Shown: piece after piece, positions 9,140-17,921 of the stretch | Layout: each line of letters opens with the position of its first letter | Numbering within the stretch: position 1 is the first letter of the stretch | Assembly: GCA_021299735.1 (NCBI GenBank) | Contig: JAJTEM010000014.1 | Span: 186,001-250,000, forward strand | Length of the DNA stretch: 64,000 nt | Reading direction: 5' to 3' | Source of the DNA: Burkholderiales bacterium | GTDB taxonomy: Bacteria; Pseudomonadota; Gammaproteobacteria; Burkholderiales; Burkholderiaceae_B | Translations under genes and position numbers: made by a program | Notes under the pieces: model-generated | Told to the model about the DNA's origin: nothing | Seen by the model: only the letters and a program-made list of their open reading frames with translations | Database searches by the model: none

Positions 9140-10049
9140 AAGCAAAGCGACCAAGCGCAAAGAAACCAAGCGTTCTGAAAAGGTATTGCCGGATGCCTTG
9201 GTTCCCGAAAGCCAGTGGGAAATTCTAGGCCAAGCCTGCATGGTTAACGGCAAGGCAGTTCGATTGCGCCAATGGCCCACACGTTATGGCGACATGCCTT
9301 CGAAAGAAGACATGCATGATCGTGTTGATCAGTTGTCCGAGCGGCTGAATCACTTGCTAACTTGCTTGTATGCCCAGGGCGAACACAAATTGCTTGTCAT
9401 TTTGCAGGGTATGGATACGGCAGGCAAAGATGGTGCCGCCCGCGCAATCATGCGTTCGGTTCACCCCATGGCTTTGCGCATGGTGTCTTTCAAAGAGCCT
9501 TCTGAACAGGAAGCCGCCCATGATTTTCTTTGGCGGGTTCACCCCCATGTGCCCGGCGCTGGCCAATCGGTAATTTTTAACCGGTCACATTACGATGGCA
9601 TCATCATGCCGATTATTCAGAGCAATGTGTCTGCCAATTGGATCGACGAGCGTATTCGCCAAACCAACGACTTTGAACGCCTTCTGGTCGAAACCAACAC
9701 CACGGTTCTGAAAATATTCTTGAATATTTCTCGTGAAGAACAGCACCAACGCATGATTGAACGTTGGGAAACTCCCGACAAACGCTGGAAGCTGACTGAA
9801 AAAGACCTGCACTGCGGCGAGAATTACAGTTTGTATGCGAACGCTTATGAGCAGGTGCTGGAGAAAACCTGCACCAAGCAGGCACCTTGGTGGATTATTC
9901 CGGCCGATCACAAAGGTTTCCGAAACATGCTGGTGGCAGAAATTCTGGTGGGCACCCTAGAAAGAATGGGGCTTTCTTGGCCCGAGGTTGATCCAGTTGT
10001 CGCCAAAAGCGAGTTCTGGAAAAAACCGTCAACCAGCCATGGAACATAA
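9114..10049 (+). CDS. PPK2-family polyphosphate kinase/phosphotransferase
   Basis: 311 aa. PPK2 enzymes transfer phosphate between polyphosphate and nucleotides. Visible hallmarks are the Walker A region GMDTAGKDGAARAIM (residues 99-113), the Walker B region FNRSHYDGII (155-164), and the lid segment ERWETPDKRWKLTEKD. The N-terminal 25 residues are Lys/Glu-rich and likely disordered. I start at the internal ATG 9114 because the upstream in-frame extension overlaps the previous gene and is not PPK2-like. Whether it prefers NMPs or NDPs cannot be told by eye. Confidence 0.87.
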   Translation: MTKADNKPESKATKRKETKRSEKVLPDALVPESQWEILGQACMVNGKAVRLRQWPTRYGDMPSKEDMHDRVDQLSERLNHLLTCLYAQGEHKLLVILQGMDTAGKDGAARAIMRSVHPMALRMVSFKEPSEQEAAHDFLWRVHPHVPGAGQSVIFNRSHYDGIIMPIIQSNVSANWIDERIRQTNDFERLLVETNTTVLKIFLNISREEQHQRMIERWETPDKRWKLTEKDLHCGENYSLYANAYEQVLEKTCTKQAPWWIIPADHKGFRNMLVAEILVGTLERMGLSWPEVDPVVAKSEFWKKPSTSHGT

Positions 10050-10094
10050 CCGTTATTCTGGTTCCCAAACTACATTCGACAGGGGACTTTAATC

Positions 10095-10469
10095 ATGAAT
10101 AAAAGCACATTGAAATTTGTCGTTATCGGCGGCGCCTTTATTTTTTCGACCTCCGCTATGGCGGTGGGCTTGGCTGTTAATACTGGGGTTGGCGTAAAAG
10201 CTGAAGTGCCAGGTGTTTCCCTGAATGCAGATGCGAAAACCAAAGCAGAAGCCAATGCGAACACCAATGCTGATTTGAAAGGCAAGTCCAGCGCAGCGGT
10301 AAAGGGTGCCAAGTCTAAGGGCGATGACATGCGAAGCGAGGCTGGTGCTTTGCATTCCGAAGCAAAAGGCGAAGTGGGTAAGCGCACTGGCCAGCTTGAA
10401 TCTGATGCCGACCTGAAGGCCAAGGCCGACGTGAAAGCCAGCGGCAATTTGAAGGCTGACAAGAAGTAA
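10095..10469 (+). CDS. Small secreted Ala/Lys/Asp-rich protein of unknown function
   Basis: 124 aa. A clear signal peptide (MNKSTLKFVVIGGAFIFSTSAMA) is followed by a low-complexity mature region built of short Ala-Asp-x-Lys-type repeats (NADAKTKAEANAN, SDADLKAKADVKAS). AGGGG lies about 10 nt before the ATG, and a strong terminator follows at 10516, so it is a monocistronic unit. The charge pattern suggests an extended or helical periplasmic protein. I do not recognise a family. Confidence 0.7.
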   Translation: MNKSTLKFVVIGGAFIFSTSAMAVGLAVNTGVGVKAEVPGVSLNADAKTKAEANANTNADLKGKSSAAVKGAKSKGDDMRSEAGALHSEAKGEVGKRTGQLESDADLKAKADVKASGNLKADKK

Positions 10470-10515
10470 TCTGCCGGCAGGTTTGAACGTTGCAAAATTC
10501 AGTTTTTTCTGGAAT

Positions 10516-10535
10516 GCCCCTTCGGGGGCGTTTTT
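10516..10535 (+). terminator. Rho-independent terminator
   Basis: GCCCC-TTCG-GGGGC stem with a stable UUCG tetraloop, then a G and five T. It lies 47 bp after the stop of the small secreted protein. Strong candidate. Confidence 0.85.
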
Positions 10536-10613
10536 GAAAAATAACCCGGTTTCTTGTGAACTTGTTGTGTGTGCTCGACCACTCAATTTTTTCATTTGAA
10601 TCAGCGGGTTATT

Positions 10614-11243
10614 ATGGGATTCCTTTCAGTCAATTCTCAAAAATCGGCACATCAGCTTGTTCAGCTCAATTCCTCTTTGACGCAATTGGGCCAGGACAAG
10701 CGCAACTTATTGTCTGCGCAATCCCGTTTGGTAAGTGTTCAAAAGGATTTGGCCAATTCCTTGATTGATTACAAAACCGCTTTTGACAAAATAGTGCCCT
10801 TAACCCGCCATTCACACAACCGTGCAATATCGAATGCGGCAGCCAAGGTGTTAGCATCCGTGCTGAAGCCGGCACAGCTGAATGGTGCAGAAGCCAGAGA
10901 AGCTTTCAACCACGCAAACCAGACCATTGAGTCGCTGATATCGCAGATCGATAGTCAAGCTGAGTCGCTTTCCTCGTTGAAAAATCAAATCAGCAAACCT
11001 CGAATTTTACGTGGGCAATCCACTGCACGTTTGATGTCAAATGTCTCACAGCAAGTTGATGCTTTAAGGCACAAGGTTATTGCTCAGGCACCTGATCTTG
11101 AAATTGGTGTTGCAAAAGTGATGATTCAGGCATCAAAGGTTTCAGACCAAGCGTTTAAAATGAGAGAGGGATTTGAAGAAATCCGTAGCCCTATTTTGGC
11201 AAGAGTTTCAAGAATGAGTCGTCATCACTCTAGCGGGTTCTAA
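10614..11243 (+). CDS. Hypothetical helical protein
   Basis: 209 aa from the ATG at 10614; an in-frame GTG at 10569 would add 15 residues and neither start has a convincing ribosome site. No signal peptide or membrane segment. The sequence is dominated by amphipathic helices with heptad-like Leu/Ile/Val spacing (LLSAQSRLVSVQKDLANSLIDY; TIESLISQIDSQAESLSSLKNQI), suggesting a coiled-coil or helical-bundle protein. The family is not recognised. It is preceded by a terminator and faces the convergent hldC gene. Confidence 0.55.
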   Translation: MGFLSVNSQKSAHQLVQLNSSLTQLGQDKRNLLSAQSRLVSVQKDLANSLIDYKTAFDKIVPLTRHSHNRAISNAAAKVLASVLKPAQLNGAEAREAFNHANQTIESLISQIDSQAESLSSLKNQISKPRILRGQSTARLMSNVSQQVDALRHKVIAQAPDLEIGVAKVMIQASKVSDQAFKMREGFEEIRSPILARVSRMSRHHSSGF

Positions 11244-11297
11244 GCGAGAATCAGGTGTTTTGAGGGCGGGTCAGGGTATCAATCACCTAGACCCAGC

Positions 11298-11807
11298 TCA
11301 CTGTTTTTGTTGGGTATTGTCCCTGATTTTCTCCAGCGTAGCTGTTGTGCTGCGCTCGTGTTCAAACGCAATTGAAAGTACGGTGCCGCCCCAGCTTTGA
11401 ACCTCTTTGGCACCCACCATTTTTTCAACGGGCCAATCCCCACCCTTCACCAATACATTCGGGCGTGCAGCCAGAATCGCATTCAATGGTGTGTCTTCTT
11501 CAAAGTAGGTAACCAAGGCCACGCATTCCAGTGCGGCCAGCACATGCATGCGGTCGGCCTGGGTGTTAATGGGGCGGTCTGGGCCTTTGCCCAGGCGTTT
11601 TACAGATTCATCTGAATTTACGGCCACTATCAGGCTTTGGCCTTCCTGGGCTGCCTGGTCTAGGTAAGTAACATGCCCACGGTGCAGCAAATCAAAAACC
11701 CCATTGGTAAACACCACGGGGCTTTTGAGTTGTTTGGCGCGTTCGGCAAGCTGGCTGGGGTGGCACACCTTGCTTTCAAAGCGTGCCGGTTTTCCGGTGG
11801 TTGTCAT
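11298..11807 (-). CDS. hldC: D-glycero-beta-D-manno-heptose 1-phosphate adenylyltransferase
   Basis: 169 aa. Nucleotidyltransferase of the RfaE2/HldC type, forming ADP-heptose for the LPS inner core. The cytidylyltransferase signature is clear: FTNGVFDLLHRGHVTYL (the H-x-G-H motif, here HRGH) near the N-terminus, AVNSDESVKRLGKGPDRP, and the C-terminal IAFEHERSTTATLEKI, the ISTT-like motif. This is the stand-alone adenylyltransferase, not fused to the RfaE1 kinase as in E. coli HldE. Its ATG overlaps the TGA of the upstream ferritin-like gene (ATGA). Also called rfaE2. Confidence 0.9.
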   Translation of the reverse strand: MTTTGKPARFESKVCHPSQLAERAKQLKSPVVFTNGVFDLLHRGHVTYLDQAAQEGQSLIVAVNSDESVKRLGKGPDRPINTQADRMHVLAALECVALVTYFEEDTPLNAILAARPNVLVKGGDWPVEKMVGAKEVQSWGGTVLSIAFEHERSTTATLEKIRDNTQQKQ

Positions 11808-12667
11808 GCGGCGTTGCCAATCGGGGTGTCGCTGGTGCCCAAGCGTGCCATCACTTCCTTGCGGTAGCGGTTCAGGTCTTGTACCGATTCAAAGGTGCGT
11901 TCGAATAACAGGCTCATATTGTGCAAAATGCGGTCAACCACCTTCTTTTCCCAGTCGGCATCAAAACGAATTTGACCATCCAGCCAATTTTCCAGCCAGT
12001 CGGGGTTGGGCAGGCGGCTTTGCACTGTGTCGTTGGGAAACAGGTCTTTGTTTACATGCAGGTTTGTGGGGTGCAACGGCTTTTGGGTGCGGCGGGCAGA
12101 TGCCATTAGAACGCCAATTTTGCTGAATGCAGCACGTGCACCATCGCCCACTTCAACCAGCGCTTTCTTCATGTAACGCAGGTAAGCGCCGCCGTGGCGT
12201 GCTTCGTCGTGGGAAATAATTTTGTAAATTTGCTTGATGACGGGTTCGGTGTGCCAATCGGAGGCACAGCGGTACCAGTGGTTCAAACGAATTTCACCGC
12301 AGAAGTGCAGCATCAGTGTTTCAAGGGGCGGTGCCGGGTCGAATTCAAAGCGCACGGCATGCAATTCTTCCTCGGTGGGTAGCAAATCGGGGCGGAAGCG
12401 GCGCAGGTATTCCATCAACACCAGCGAGTGTTTTTGCTCTTCAAAAAACCAAATGGACATGAAGGCTGAGAAATCGCTGTCGTGTTTGTTGTCGCGCAAA
12501 AACATTTCAGTGGCTGGCAGGGCCGACCACTCGGTAATTGCGTTCATTTTGATGGTTTGTGCCTGTTCTTCAGACAACTTGGATGCATCAAACTGATCCC
12601 AGTTGATGTCCTTTTCCATGTTCCAGCGAACGGATTCCAATGATCTGAATAACTCTGGATACAACAT
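11804..12667 (-). CDS. Diiron ferritin-like protein
   Basis: 287 aa. The ligand pattern of a ferritin-like/acyl-ACP-desaturase-type diiron four-helix bundle can be read: a first-helix Glu (E46 or E54), E77-x-x-H80 (within FFEEQKH), E125 (FCGEIRLNHWY) and E155-x-x-H158 (HDEARHGG). Two E-x-x-H pairs of this kind bind non-haem iron in oxygenases, desaturases and ferritin relatives. The substrate is unknown. The reading frame overlaps hldC by 4 bp and follows the lipid operon by 131 bp on the same strand. An oxidative step on lipid or tRNA is possible, but no specific reaction can be assigned. Confidence 0.7.
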   Translation of the reverse strand: MLYPELFRSLESVRWNMEKDINWDQFDASKLSEEQAQTIKMNAITEWSALPATEMFLRDNKHDSDFSAFMSIWFFEEQKHSLVLMEYLRRFRPDLLPTEEELHAVRFEFDPAPPLETLMLHFCGEIRLNHWYRCASDWHTEPVIKQIYKIISHDEARHGGAYLRYMKKALVEVGDGARAAFSKIGVLMASARRTQKPLHPTNLHVNKDLFPNDTVQSRLPNPDWLENWLDGQIRFDADWEKKVVDRILHNMSLLFERTFESVQDLNRYRKEVMARLGTSDTPIGNAA

Positions 12668-12798
12668 GTTGTTCCGCCTTCAGTGAATTGATCTAACTTT
12701 GTGATTTTATCAAGACATGTCATGGAGCGCATGAAGATTTGGTGACAAGCAGCATTTATGTGCACATGTGTAAGCCCAAATTCACCGGTTCCAGGTGT

Positions 12799-13299
12799 TC
12801 AGCCCGCCTGTTTTTTTAGCCAGCGCATCAATCCCCCTAGCATCGGGATCTTCTCGTAAAGCTCTTCAGCAGTGTCCCAGTAATCTCTGTGTGACTGCAC
12901 AAGCCCGTTTTGGTTCAACAGCAAGTGCGATGAACCCCTGATGCACTGTACCTGCCCCACCTTGAAACGCTTCATCTCAAACAGAAAGTCCCAGGCCATG
13001 AATACCTGTTGGCCCGATTGGAATGCCGTGTGTACCACAAAGCGCGGGTTATTCACTTGGTGGAACATCTCGCCAAAAATACGGGCGATGTCTTCGACCC
13101 GGTTCACTTCGTTAAAGGGGTCTTTGAACCAGGCATCCGCTGCATAGAATTTGGGCATGTCCGCCACTGTTTGCTCGGTCAGGTGCTCAAAAAAGTCGAT
13201 CAACCTGCGCAGGGGTTCAGACAACTGCTGGCGATCCAGCGGCGCAAGCCCGCCTGTTTTACTGGTCGGCATATTTGCTGAATTATTTGCTCTGTTCAT
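12799..13299 (-). CDS. NTF2-like (SnoaL-type) protein
   Basis: 166 aa from the ATG at 13299. The alpha+beta cone-fold pattern of the NTF2/SnoaL family is suggested by LIDFFEHLTEQTVADMPKFYAADAWFKDPF near the N-terminus and by the later GQQVFMAWDFLFEM and GSSHLLLNQNGLVQSHRDYWD strands. These proteins are small-ligand binders or isomerases. The start overlaps the SDR stop codon by 17 bp; an ATG at 13272 is an alternative and neither has a good ribosome site. It is the last gene of the FAD–DUF1365–CFA lipid operon, a place where such NTF2-like genes are commonly found. Confidence 0.72.
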   Translation of the reverse strand: MNRANNSANMPTSKTGGLAPLDRQQLSEPLRRLIDFFEHLTEQTVADMPKFYAADAWFKDPFNEVNRVEDIARIFGEMFHQVNNPRFVVHTAFQSGQQVFMAWDFLFEMKRFKVGQVQCIRGSSHLLLNQNGLVQSHRDYWDTAEELYEKIPMLGGLMRWLKKQAG

Positions 13300-14092
13300 G
13301 GCCCAGTTCCGCTTTGGGTTTGTTTGCGGTAAGTTTTTTGACTGCAGCAAAGTACAGCGAATAAGGCAGTATGCGCAGTGTGCGCAGTGTGCGCGTGAAG
13401 GCTTTGGGGAAATGAATTTCGAATTCGCCTTTTTCTAGCCCGGTAATTATTTCCTGGGCCGCCTTTTCAGCGGTAATCAAAAACGGCATGGGAAACGTGT
13501 TTTTGCGGGTAAGGGGGGTGTCTACAAACCCTGGATTGATCACGCTGACACCCACATTGTGTGGCTGTAATTCCACATGCAAAGCTTCAGCCAGGTTGAT
13601 CAGGGCCGCTTTGGTGGGGCCATAAGCTAGTGAATTCGGCAAGCCCCTGTAGCCTGCCACGCTGGACACAATCGCCAGGTGCCCAGATTTCTGCTCAAGT
13701 AGCTTGGGCAGTGTGTTGGCCAGCACATACATGGTGCCGTTCAGGTTCACATCAATTTGTTGTTTCACCTTTTCGATGTCGAATTCTGCCACTGACATTT
13801 CCGAGTAAGTGCCCGCCATTAATACAATCAAGTCCACGCCACCCCAAGCGGCCACAATCGTGTCGAAAGCGGTTTTCACCGCATTTTGCTGAGTAATGTC
13901 CAGGGGCAGGGCGGTGGCGTGTTGCAGCTCACCGGCCAAGGTAGCCAGTTTGTCAATGCTGCGGGCCGACAGCATTTGTTTGCAGCCCAATTGGTCCAGC
14001 TGACGGGCCAAGGCCTCACCAATGCCGGTGGATGCGCCCACCAGCCACACCCGTTTGTTTTGCCACTGGGTCAATTTCGGGTTAAAGCTCAT
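13283..14092 (-). CDS. Short-chain dehydrogenase/reductase
   Basis: 269 aa. Classical SDR with cofactor motif VGASTGIGEALARQL (T-G-x-x-x-G-x-G family), LMAGTYSE in place of NNAG, catalytic Ser in IVSSVAGYRG, Y-x-x-x-K as YGPTK, and NPGFVDTPLT. The C-terminal extension with FPKAFTRTLRTLRILPYSLYF is probably membrane-associating. NAD(P)-dependent; substrate unknown but a lipid or acyl derivative is likely from the operon context. It sits 26 bp downstream of the DUF3833 gene. Confidence 0.88.
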   Translation of the reverse strand: MSFNPKLTQWQNKRVWLVGASTGIGEALARQLDQLGCKQMLSARSIDKLATLAGELQHATALPLDITQQNAVKTAFDTIVAAWGGVDLIVLMAGTYSEMSVAEFDIEKVKQQIDVNLNGTMYVLANTLPKLLEQKSGHLAIVSSVAGYRGLPNSLAYGPTKAALINLAEALHVELQPHNVGVSVINPGFVDTPLTRKNTFPMPFLITAEKAAQEIITGLEKGEFEIHFPKAFTRTLRTLRILPYSLYFAAVKKLTANKPKAELGHEQSK

Positions 14093-14118
14093 GTGGTTTC
14101 CTTGTTGGTTTTTGCAAC

Positions 14119-14697
14119 TTAGTCGCGTTTGCGAAAGCTTAACAACACTTCGCCCAATTCAATACCGAACTTGCTCATGGTGGCCCGGTTCAGCATCACC
14201 TTGTTATCCATCTGGTACATCCAGTCATCGAACTGTACTTCATAGGTGGTGCCATCCACCGGTAGCAGCATGGTGTATTTCCACTGAAATGCATTGCCCG
14301 AAGTTTCTCCGGTGGCTTGCCCCAGTACATCGCCTGCGGTGCCGGTGTATTTGTTGCCATCTTTTTTCAGGGTCCACACGCGTTTTTGGGTGGTGCCGTC
14401 GGAATAAACAAAATCTTCGTCCAGTACCCCGGTATTGCCATCCCAAGTGCATTTCATCACCACCGTGAAGCGTTTTACCACTTTGCCGGATCGGTCTTGA
14501 AACACGCCCCATGCATCTATGGTGCCGTTGAAATATTCTTTCAGGTCAAGTACCGGTTTTTCCTGTGCATAGTCAGCGGGTTGCGGGCTGGCACAGGCTG
14601 TTAAAACCAGCGCGCTTGCCAGGGCCAAAAATGCCAGTTGCAGCTTACTAGCCCATTGCTGTGCCCATTGTTTTGCCGATTTTTTTGCGAGGGTCAT
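14119..14697 (-). CDS. DUF3833 lipoprotein
   Basis: 192 aa. The hydrophobic leader ends in a lipobox (VLTAC, cysteine about residue 35), so it is predicted to be lipid-anchored in the envelope. The mature part shows the DUF3833 pattern: LDLKEYFNGTIDAWGVFQD, then DEDFVYSDGTTQKRVW and GNAFQWKYTMLLPVDG. Biochemical function is unknown. It overlaps the MFS gene by 4 bp. Typical member of the CFA-associated stress operon. Confidence 0.82.
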   Translation of the reverse strand: MTLAKKSAKQWAQQWASKLQLAFLALASALVLTACASPQPADYAQEKPVLDLKEYFNGTIDAWGVFQDRSGKVVKRFTVVMKCTWDGNTGVLDEDFVYSDGTTQKRVWTLKKDGNKYTGTAGDVLGQATGETSGNAFQWKYTMLLPVDGTTYEVQFDDWMYQMDNKVMLNRATMSKFGIELGEVLLSFRKRD

Positions 14698-16109
14698 GCA
14701 GTGCTCCCAATTGTTGTGTTGTTTGTTGTTTGGTTAAGGCTCGCCAGGCCACTGCGGCCCAGCAGCACAATGGCCAAAAGCTTCAAGGCGCAGGGCACCA
14801 AGGCATAAACCCACAGCAGTGGGTCGTTGGCCAATTGCTGTAACAGGCCCATGTTTTGATAGGCTTCAGTTTTTGCCATTTCAGCTGAATAGCTGAACCA
14901 CTGCAAAGTGCCCAAGGCAAAGCTGGGTGCCAGCGCCAGGTTGAATTTGTTCACCCAGTTCCACAGCCCAAAATAAGTGCCTTCGGTTTTGCCACGTTCG
15001 CCGTTTTCTTCAATTAGCCGGGCCACCAGGGCAGCAGGTAGTGATAAGTCTGCACCCAGCGCAAAGCCGGTTACTACGCAAACCAAAAGGTAGCCAGCCA
15101 GGTCGCCTTCACCCAAGGTAATCACAATGATGAATGCTGGTATGGACAACACCATGCCAAACAGCCATGAACGCGCCAAGCCAATTTTGCTGGCCAGCCA
15201 CACCCAAAATACGGTGGATGCAGCACCTACCAAAAAGTACACGGCCAACACCCATTGGTCCGAATCGCCGAGGCCAAGCCGGTCGCGCATGTAAAACGGC
15301 ACCAACGTGGCAGGCAAAGCAGCAGCCAGGCCATTGCACAGGAACACACTCATCAATTTGCGAAAGTTTTGCCGCCGCAGCGGTTGCACAATATCTGCAA
15401 GGCCTTTTCGAATGGCAGCAGCCGCCCCAACCTGCGCGGTGTGAAAAGTTGTGGCCAAGGGGCTTTCTGCTACCTGTAAGGCCTTTTGTGCGGCTTGATC
15501 GGGTTGGGGCGAAAAATTCAACAGCAAAAACATGCCCAACACCAGCATGAATGCAAATACAGTGAATATCAGCCCTGCGTTGGTTTCAAGCGCAAGTGAA
15601 ACCGCAAACACAACACCCAGAATACCCACGCCTTCACGCACGGCCACGTAAGTTGAGCGTTCTTTGTCCGTGTGGCCCAGTTCAGCCCCCCAAGCCTGGT
15701 AGGCAATGCTGGCAAAGCTGTAGCCCAGGTGCACCACAATCAAACTGACCATCAGGCTGGCGGCATACTCGCTGGGGGTATTTCCAAAAGGGAAAAATAC
15801 GCCGGCCATGCCCAGCAGCAACAATGGCGCCGCCAAAAGCAGGGGCAGGGCGTAGCGGTTACCCGATTTTCCAGGCTTGCTGCCGCCACTGCGGCGGTCT
15901 ACCCACAAGCCGATAGCCGGGTCTAGCACTGCATCCAGCAAGCGGGACAACAGCAAAATAACACCCACCCAGGCCGAGGGTACTTCATATATGCGGGAGT
16001 ACAGGTAGGGTACCTGAATGTAAATAGGCACTGCCACCGCGCCCAATGCCCAGCCCAGAAGGCCGTAATTCAGCAGGTTTTTGGCGCTGGTGCGGTGCAG
16101 GTGGTTCAT
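14694..16109 (-). CDS. MFS transporter, GPH-like
   Basis: 471 aa, twelve predicted membrane helices. The N-terminal NLLNYGLLGWALGAVAVPIYIQVPYLY and the loop DPAIGLWVDRRSGGSKPGK (motif-A-like D-x-x-x-G-x-x-x-D-R) resemble glycoside-pentoside-hexuronide:cation symporters. In this operon the substrate is more likely a lipid or lipid precursor than a sugar, but that is inference from neighbours. Spaced 16 bp from the CHI-like gene and overlapping DUF3833 by 4 bp. Confidence 0.82.
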   Translation of the reverse strand: MNHLHRTSAKNLLNYGLLGWALGAVAVPIYIQVPYLYSRIYEVPSAWVGVILLLSRLLDAVLDPAIGLWVDRRSGGSKPGKSGNRYALPLLLAAPLLLLGMAGVFFPFGNTPSEYAASLMVSLIVVHLGYSFASIAYQAWGAELGHTDKERSTYVAVREGVGILGVVFAVSLALETNAGLIFTVFAFMLVLGMFLLLNFSPQPDQAAQKALQVAESPLATTFHTAQVGAAAAIRKGLADIVQPLRRQNFRKLMSVFLCNGLAAALPATLVPFYMRDRLGLGDSDQWVLAVYFLVGAASTVFWVWLASKIGLARSWLFGMVLSIPAFIIVITLGEGDLAGYLLVCVVTGFALGADLSLPAALVARLIEENGERGKTEGTYFGLWNWVNKFNLALAPSFALGTLQWFSYSAEMAKTEAYQNMGLLQQLANDPLLWVYALVPCALKLLAIVLLGRSGLASLNQTTNNTTIGSTA

Positions 16110-16125
16110 GTTGGCATGGCTGTGA

Positions 16126-16698
16126 TCAGCGCTTCAAGCCAATCAGTTCGCGGCGCATTTCAGGTGCAGAAGTTTTTGGATCTAGCCAAATACCCATAAA
16201 GGCCTCGGCCAGTTCCGGGTCGTCTACTTTGGCCAAGGGTAGGCCGTTGCGGAAAAACTGAATTCCTTTGCCCGGCGTAAATAGGGCACTCAAGGTGTGT
16301 CCTTTTTTTACATCCGGAAAAATTTCATTCAATTTCAGCAGCCAGGCCTCACGTTGCGCCTTGGTGCCTGCGCCAATTCCTTCCATCTCATCAATGCTGC
16401 GATCAGCGATGTCGCTGCCGTCAAAGTCACGGGCATATTTCAGTTCCAGCCACGCCGGGTCACGTTTGTAGTTGAAACCCTCGGGTTCGGCGTTCGACCA
16501 AAGTTGCCCATCGTACACCCGCAGGCCGAACCACCGCAGTGTGCCATAGCCCATCAATTTCGCATTCTCAATGGTTTGCGTAACTTGTTTGGGTGGCGCA
16601 TTCAAGTTGCTGTTAGCCAAGGCCATAGGTGCCGCCAGGCCTATTAAGGCGAGGCACATCAAGGCGCGTTGAATTAGCTGGGCAGCAGACGACTTCAT
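16126..16698 (-). CDS. Periplasmic chalcone-isomerase-like protein
   Basis: 190 aa with a signal peptide (hydrophobic MCLALIGLAAPMALA). The mature region matches the bacterial chalcone-isomerase-like fold: AKLMGYGTLRWFGLRVYDGQLW, WLELKYARDFDGSDIADRSIDEM and IWLDPKTSAPEMRRELIGL. Bacterial members are not known to isomerise chalcones; relatives in eukaryotes bind fatty acids, which suits this lipid operon. Overlaps the CFA gene by 4 bp. Confidence 0.82.
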   Translation of the reverse strand: MKSSAAQLIQRALMCLALIGLAAPMALANSNLNAPPKQVTQTIENAKLMGYGTLRWFGLRVYDGQLWSNAEPEGFNYKRDPAWLELKYARDFDGSDIADRSIDEMEGIGAGTKAQREAWLLKLNEIFPDVKKGHTLSALFTPGKGIQFFRNGLPLAKVDDPELAEAFMGIWLDPKTSAPEMRRELIGLKR

Positions 16699-17921
16699 TG
16701 GTTCTCAACCTTCTCTAGGTAAAACTGGATCACGTCGGTGCTTTCATATTCAAATCCTGCTTCACAATAAGCCAGGTAAAACTCCCATGTGCGAATGAAG
16801 GGGTTATCAAAGCCTTGGTTTTTCACTTGTTCCAGTGTTTTCATGAACTGCACTCGCCAGCGGCGCAAGGTTTCGGCATAGTCTTTACCAAACGCTTTTT
16901 CCGATACCACACGCAAACCATGTTTTTCGGCCATGGCTCTGAATTTGGCTGGCGAGGGCAACATGCCACCCGGGAAAATATATTGCTGAATGAAGTCGGT
17001 GCCTTTGCGGTAACGCTCGAACAATTCGTCTTGTATCACAATGGTTTGAATGGCCGCTTTGCCACCTTTTTTCAACAAGCGGTTTACCGATTGAAAGTAG
17101 GCGGGCCAGTATTCTTCGCCAACGGCTTCGAACATTTCAATGGAGGCAATGTGGTCAAACTGGCCGCGGCAATCCCGGTAATCTTGTAGCCTGAAATCGG
17201 CCTGTTCTGCAAAGCCCTGTTTGGCCAGGCGCGCTTTGGCGTAGGCAAGTTGTTCTGTCGACAAGGTAAGGCCAACCAGGTTTGCACCTGCTGCGCATGC
17301 TTTTTCTGCAAAACCGCCCCAGCCACAACCAATTTCAAGAACCTGGTCTCCCGCCTTGGGGGCCAGGTAATTCAACATGGCCTGGTATTTGGCATGTTGT
17401 GCTTGCTCCAGGCTTTGACTGGTATCGCCGTCAAACAGCGCGCTGGAGTAGGTCATCGTGGGGTCTAGCCACAGCTGGTAGAACGGGTTGCCCAAATCGT
17501 AGTGGGCATGAATGTTCTTTTTGGCCTGGGCCTTGGTGTTGCGGTTGAGCAGGTGTTTTATCTTGTAGGCAATGCTGCCCAGAAAACTACCGTAAATCAC
17601 GGTCTCTACCGCTTTGCGGTTTTCCAGAAATACACCAAGCACTGAAGCAATGTCGTGTGTTTCCCATTCGCCTGCAATGTAGGCCTCAGCAAAACCAATG
17701 TCTCCAGCCTTCAAAGCCCGCTGGCACACCGCCCAGGAGTTCAATTTAATCTTCGCGCTGGGTTGGTCTTCCTCACCCCCAAACAACAAGTGAACACCTT
17801 CTGGAGTCACAATTTCCAGGCGTCCCTTTTTTAGTTTGGTCAGCAGTTTTAGGGTCCACTGAGCAGAAGAGGGCGCGTGGCTTGGCAGTTGAAACTGGGA
17901 AAACGTAATGGCTTGAGTCAT
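16695..17921 (-). CDS. Cyclopropane-fatty-acyl-phospholipid synthase family methyltransferase
   Basis: 408 aa. SAM-dependent methyltransferase acting on unsaturated acyl chains of phospholipids. SAM-binding motif VLEIGCGWGGFAEKA (about residue 195), preceding YDLGNPFYQLWLDPTMTYSSA, and C-terminal FGKDYAETLRRWR are all CFA-synthase hallmarks. An N-terminal lipid-binding domain covers about residues 1-110. Some homologues in this operon context (UfaM type) make methylated trans-unsaturated fatty acids rather than cyclopropanes; sequence alone does not decide. ATGA overlaps exist on both sides, so it is tightly co-translated. Confidence 0.9.
   Translation of the reverse strand: MTQAITFSQFQLPSHAPSSAQWTLKLLTKLKKGRLEIVTPEGVHLLFGGEEDQPSAKIKLNSWAVCQRALKAGDIGFAEAYIAGEWETHDIASVLGVFLENRKAVETVIYGSFLGSIAYKIKHLLNRNTKAQAKKNIHAHYDLGNPFYQLWLDPTMTYSSALFDGDTSQSLEQAQHAKYQAMLNYLAPKAGDQVLEIGCGWGGFAEKACAAGANLVGLTLSTEQLAYAKARLAKQGFAEQADFRLQDYRDCRGQFDHIASIEMFEAVGEEYWPAYFQSVNRLLKKGGKAAIQTIVIQDELFERYRKGTDFIQQYIFPGGMLPSPAKFRAMAEKHGLRVVSEKAFGKDYAETLRRWRVQFMKTLEQVKNQGFDNPFIRTWEFYLAYCEAGFEYESTDVIQFYLEKVENQ

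Noticed and set aside
12661-12672. ACAACATGTTGT, a perfect 12-bp palindrome
   Set aside because: It is centred on the start codon of the ferritin-like gene; CAT/ATG makes such palindromes easy by chance and no second copy is seen.
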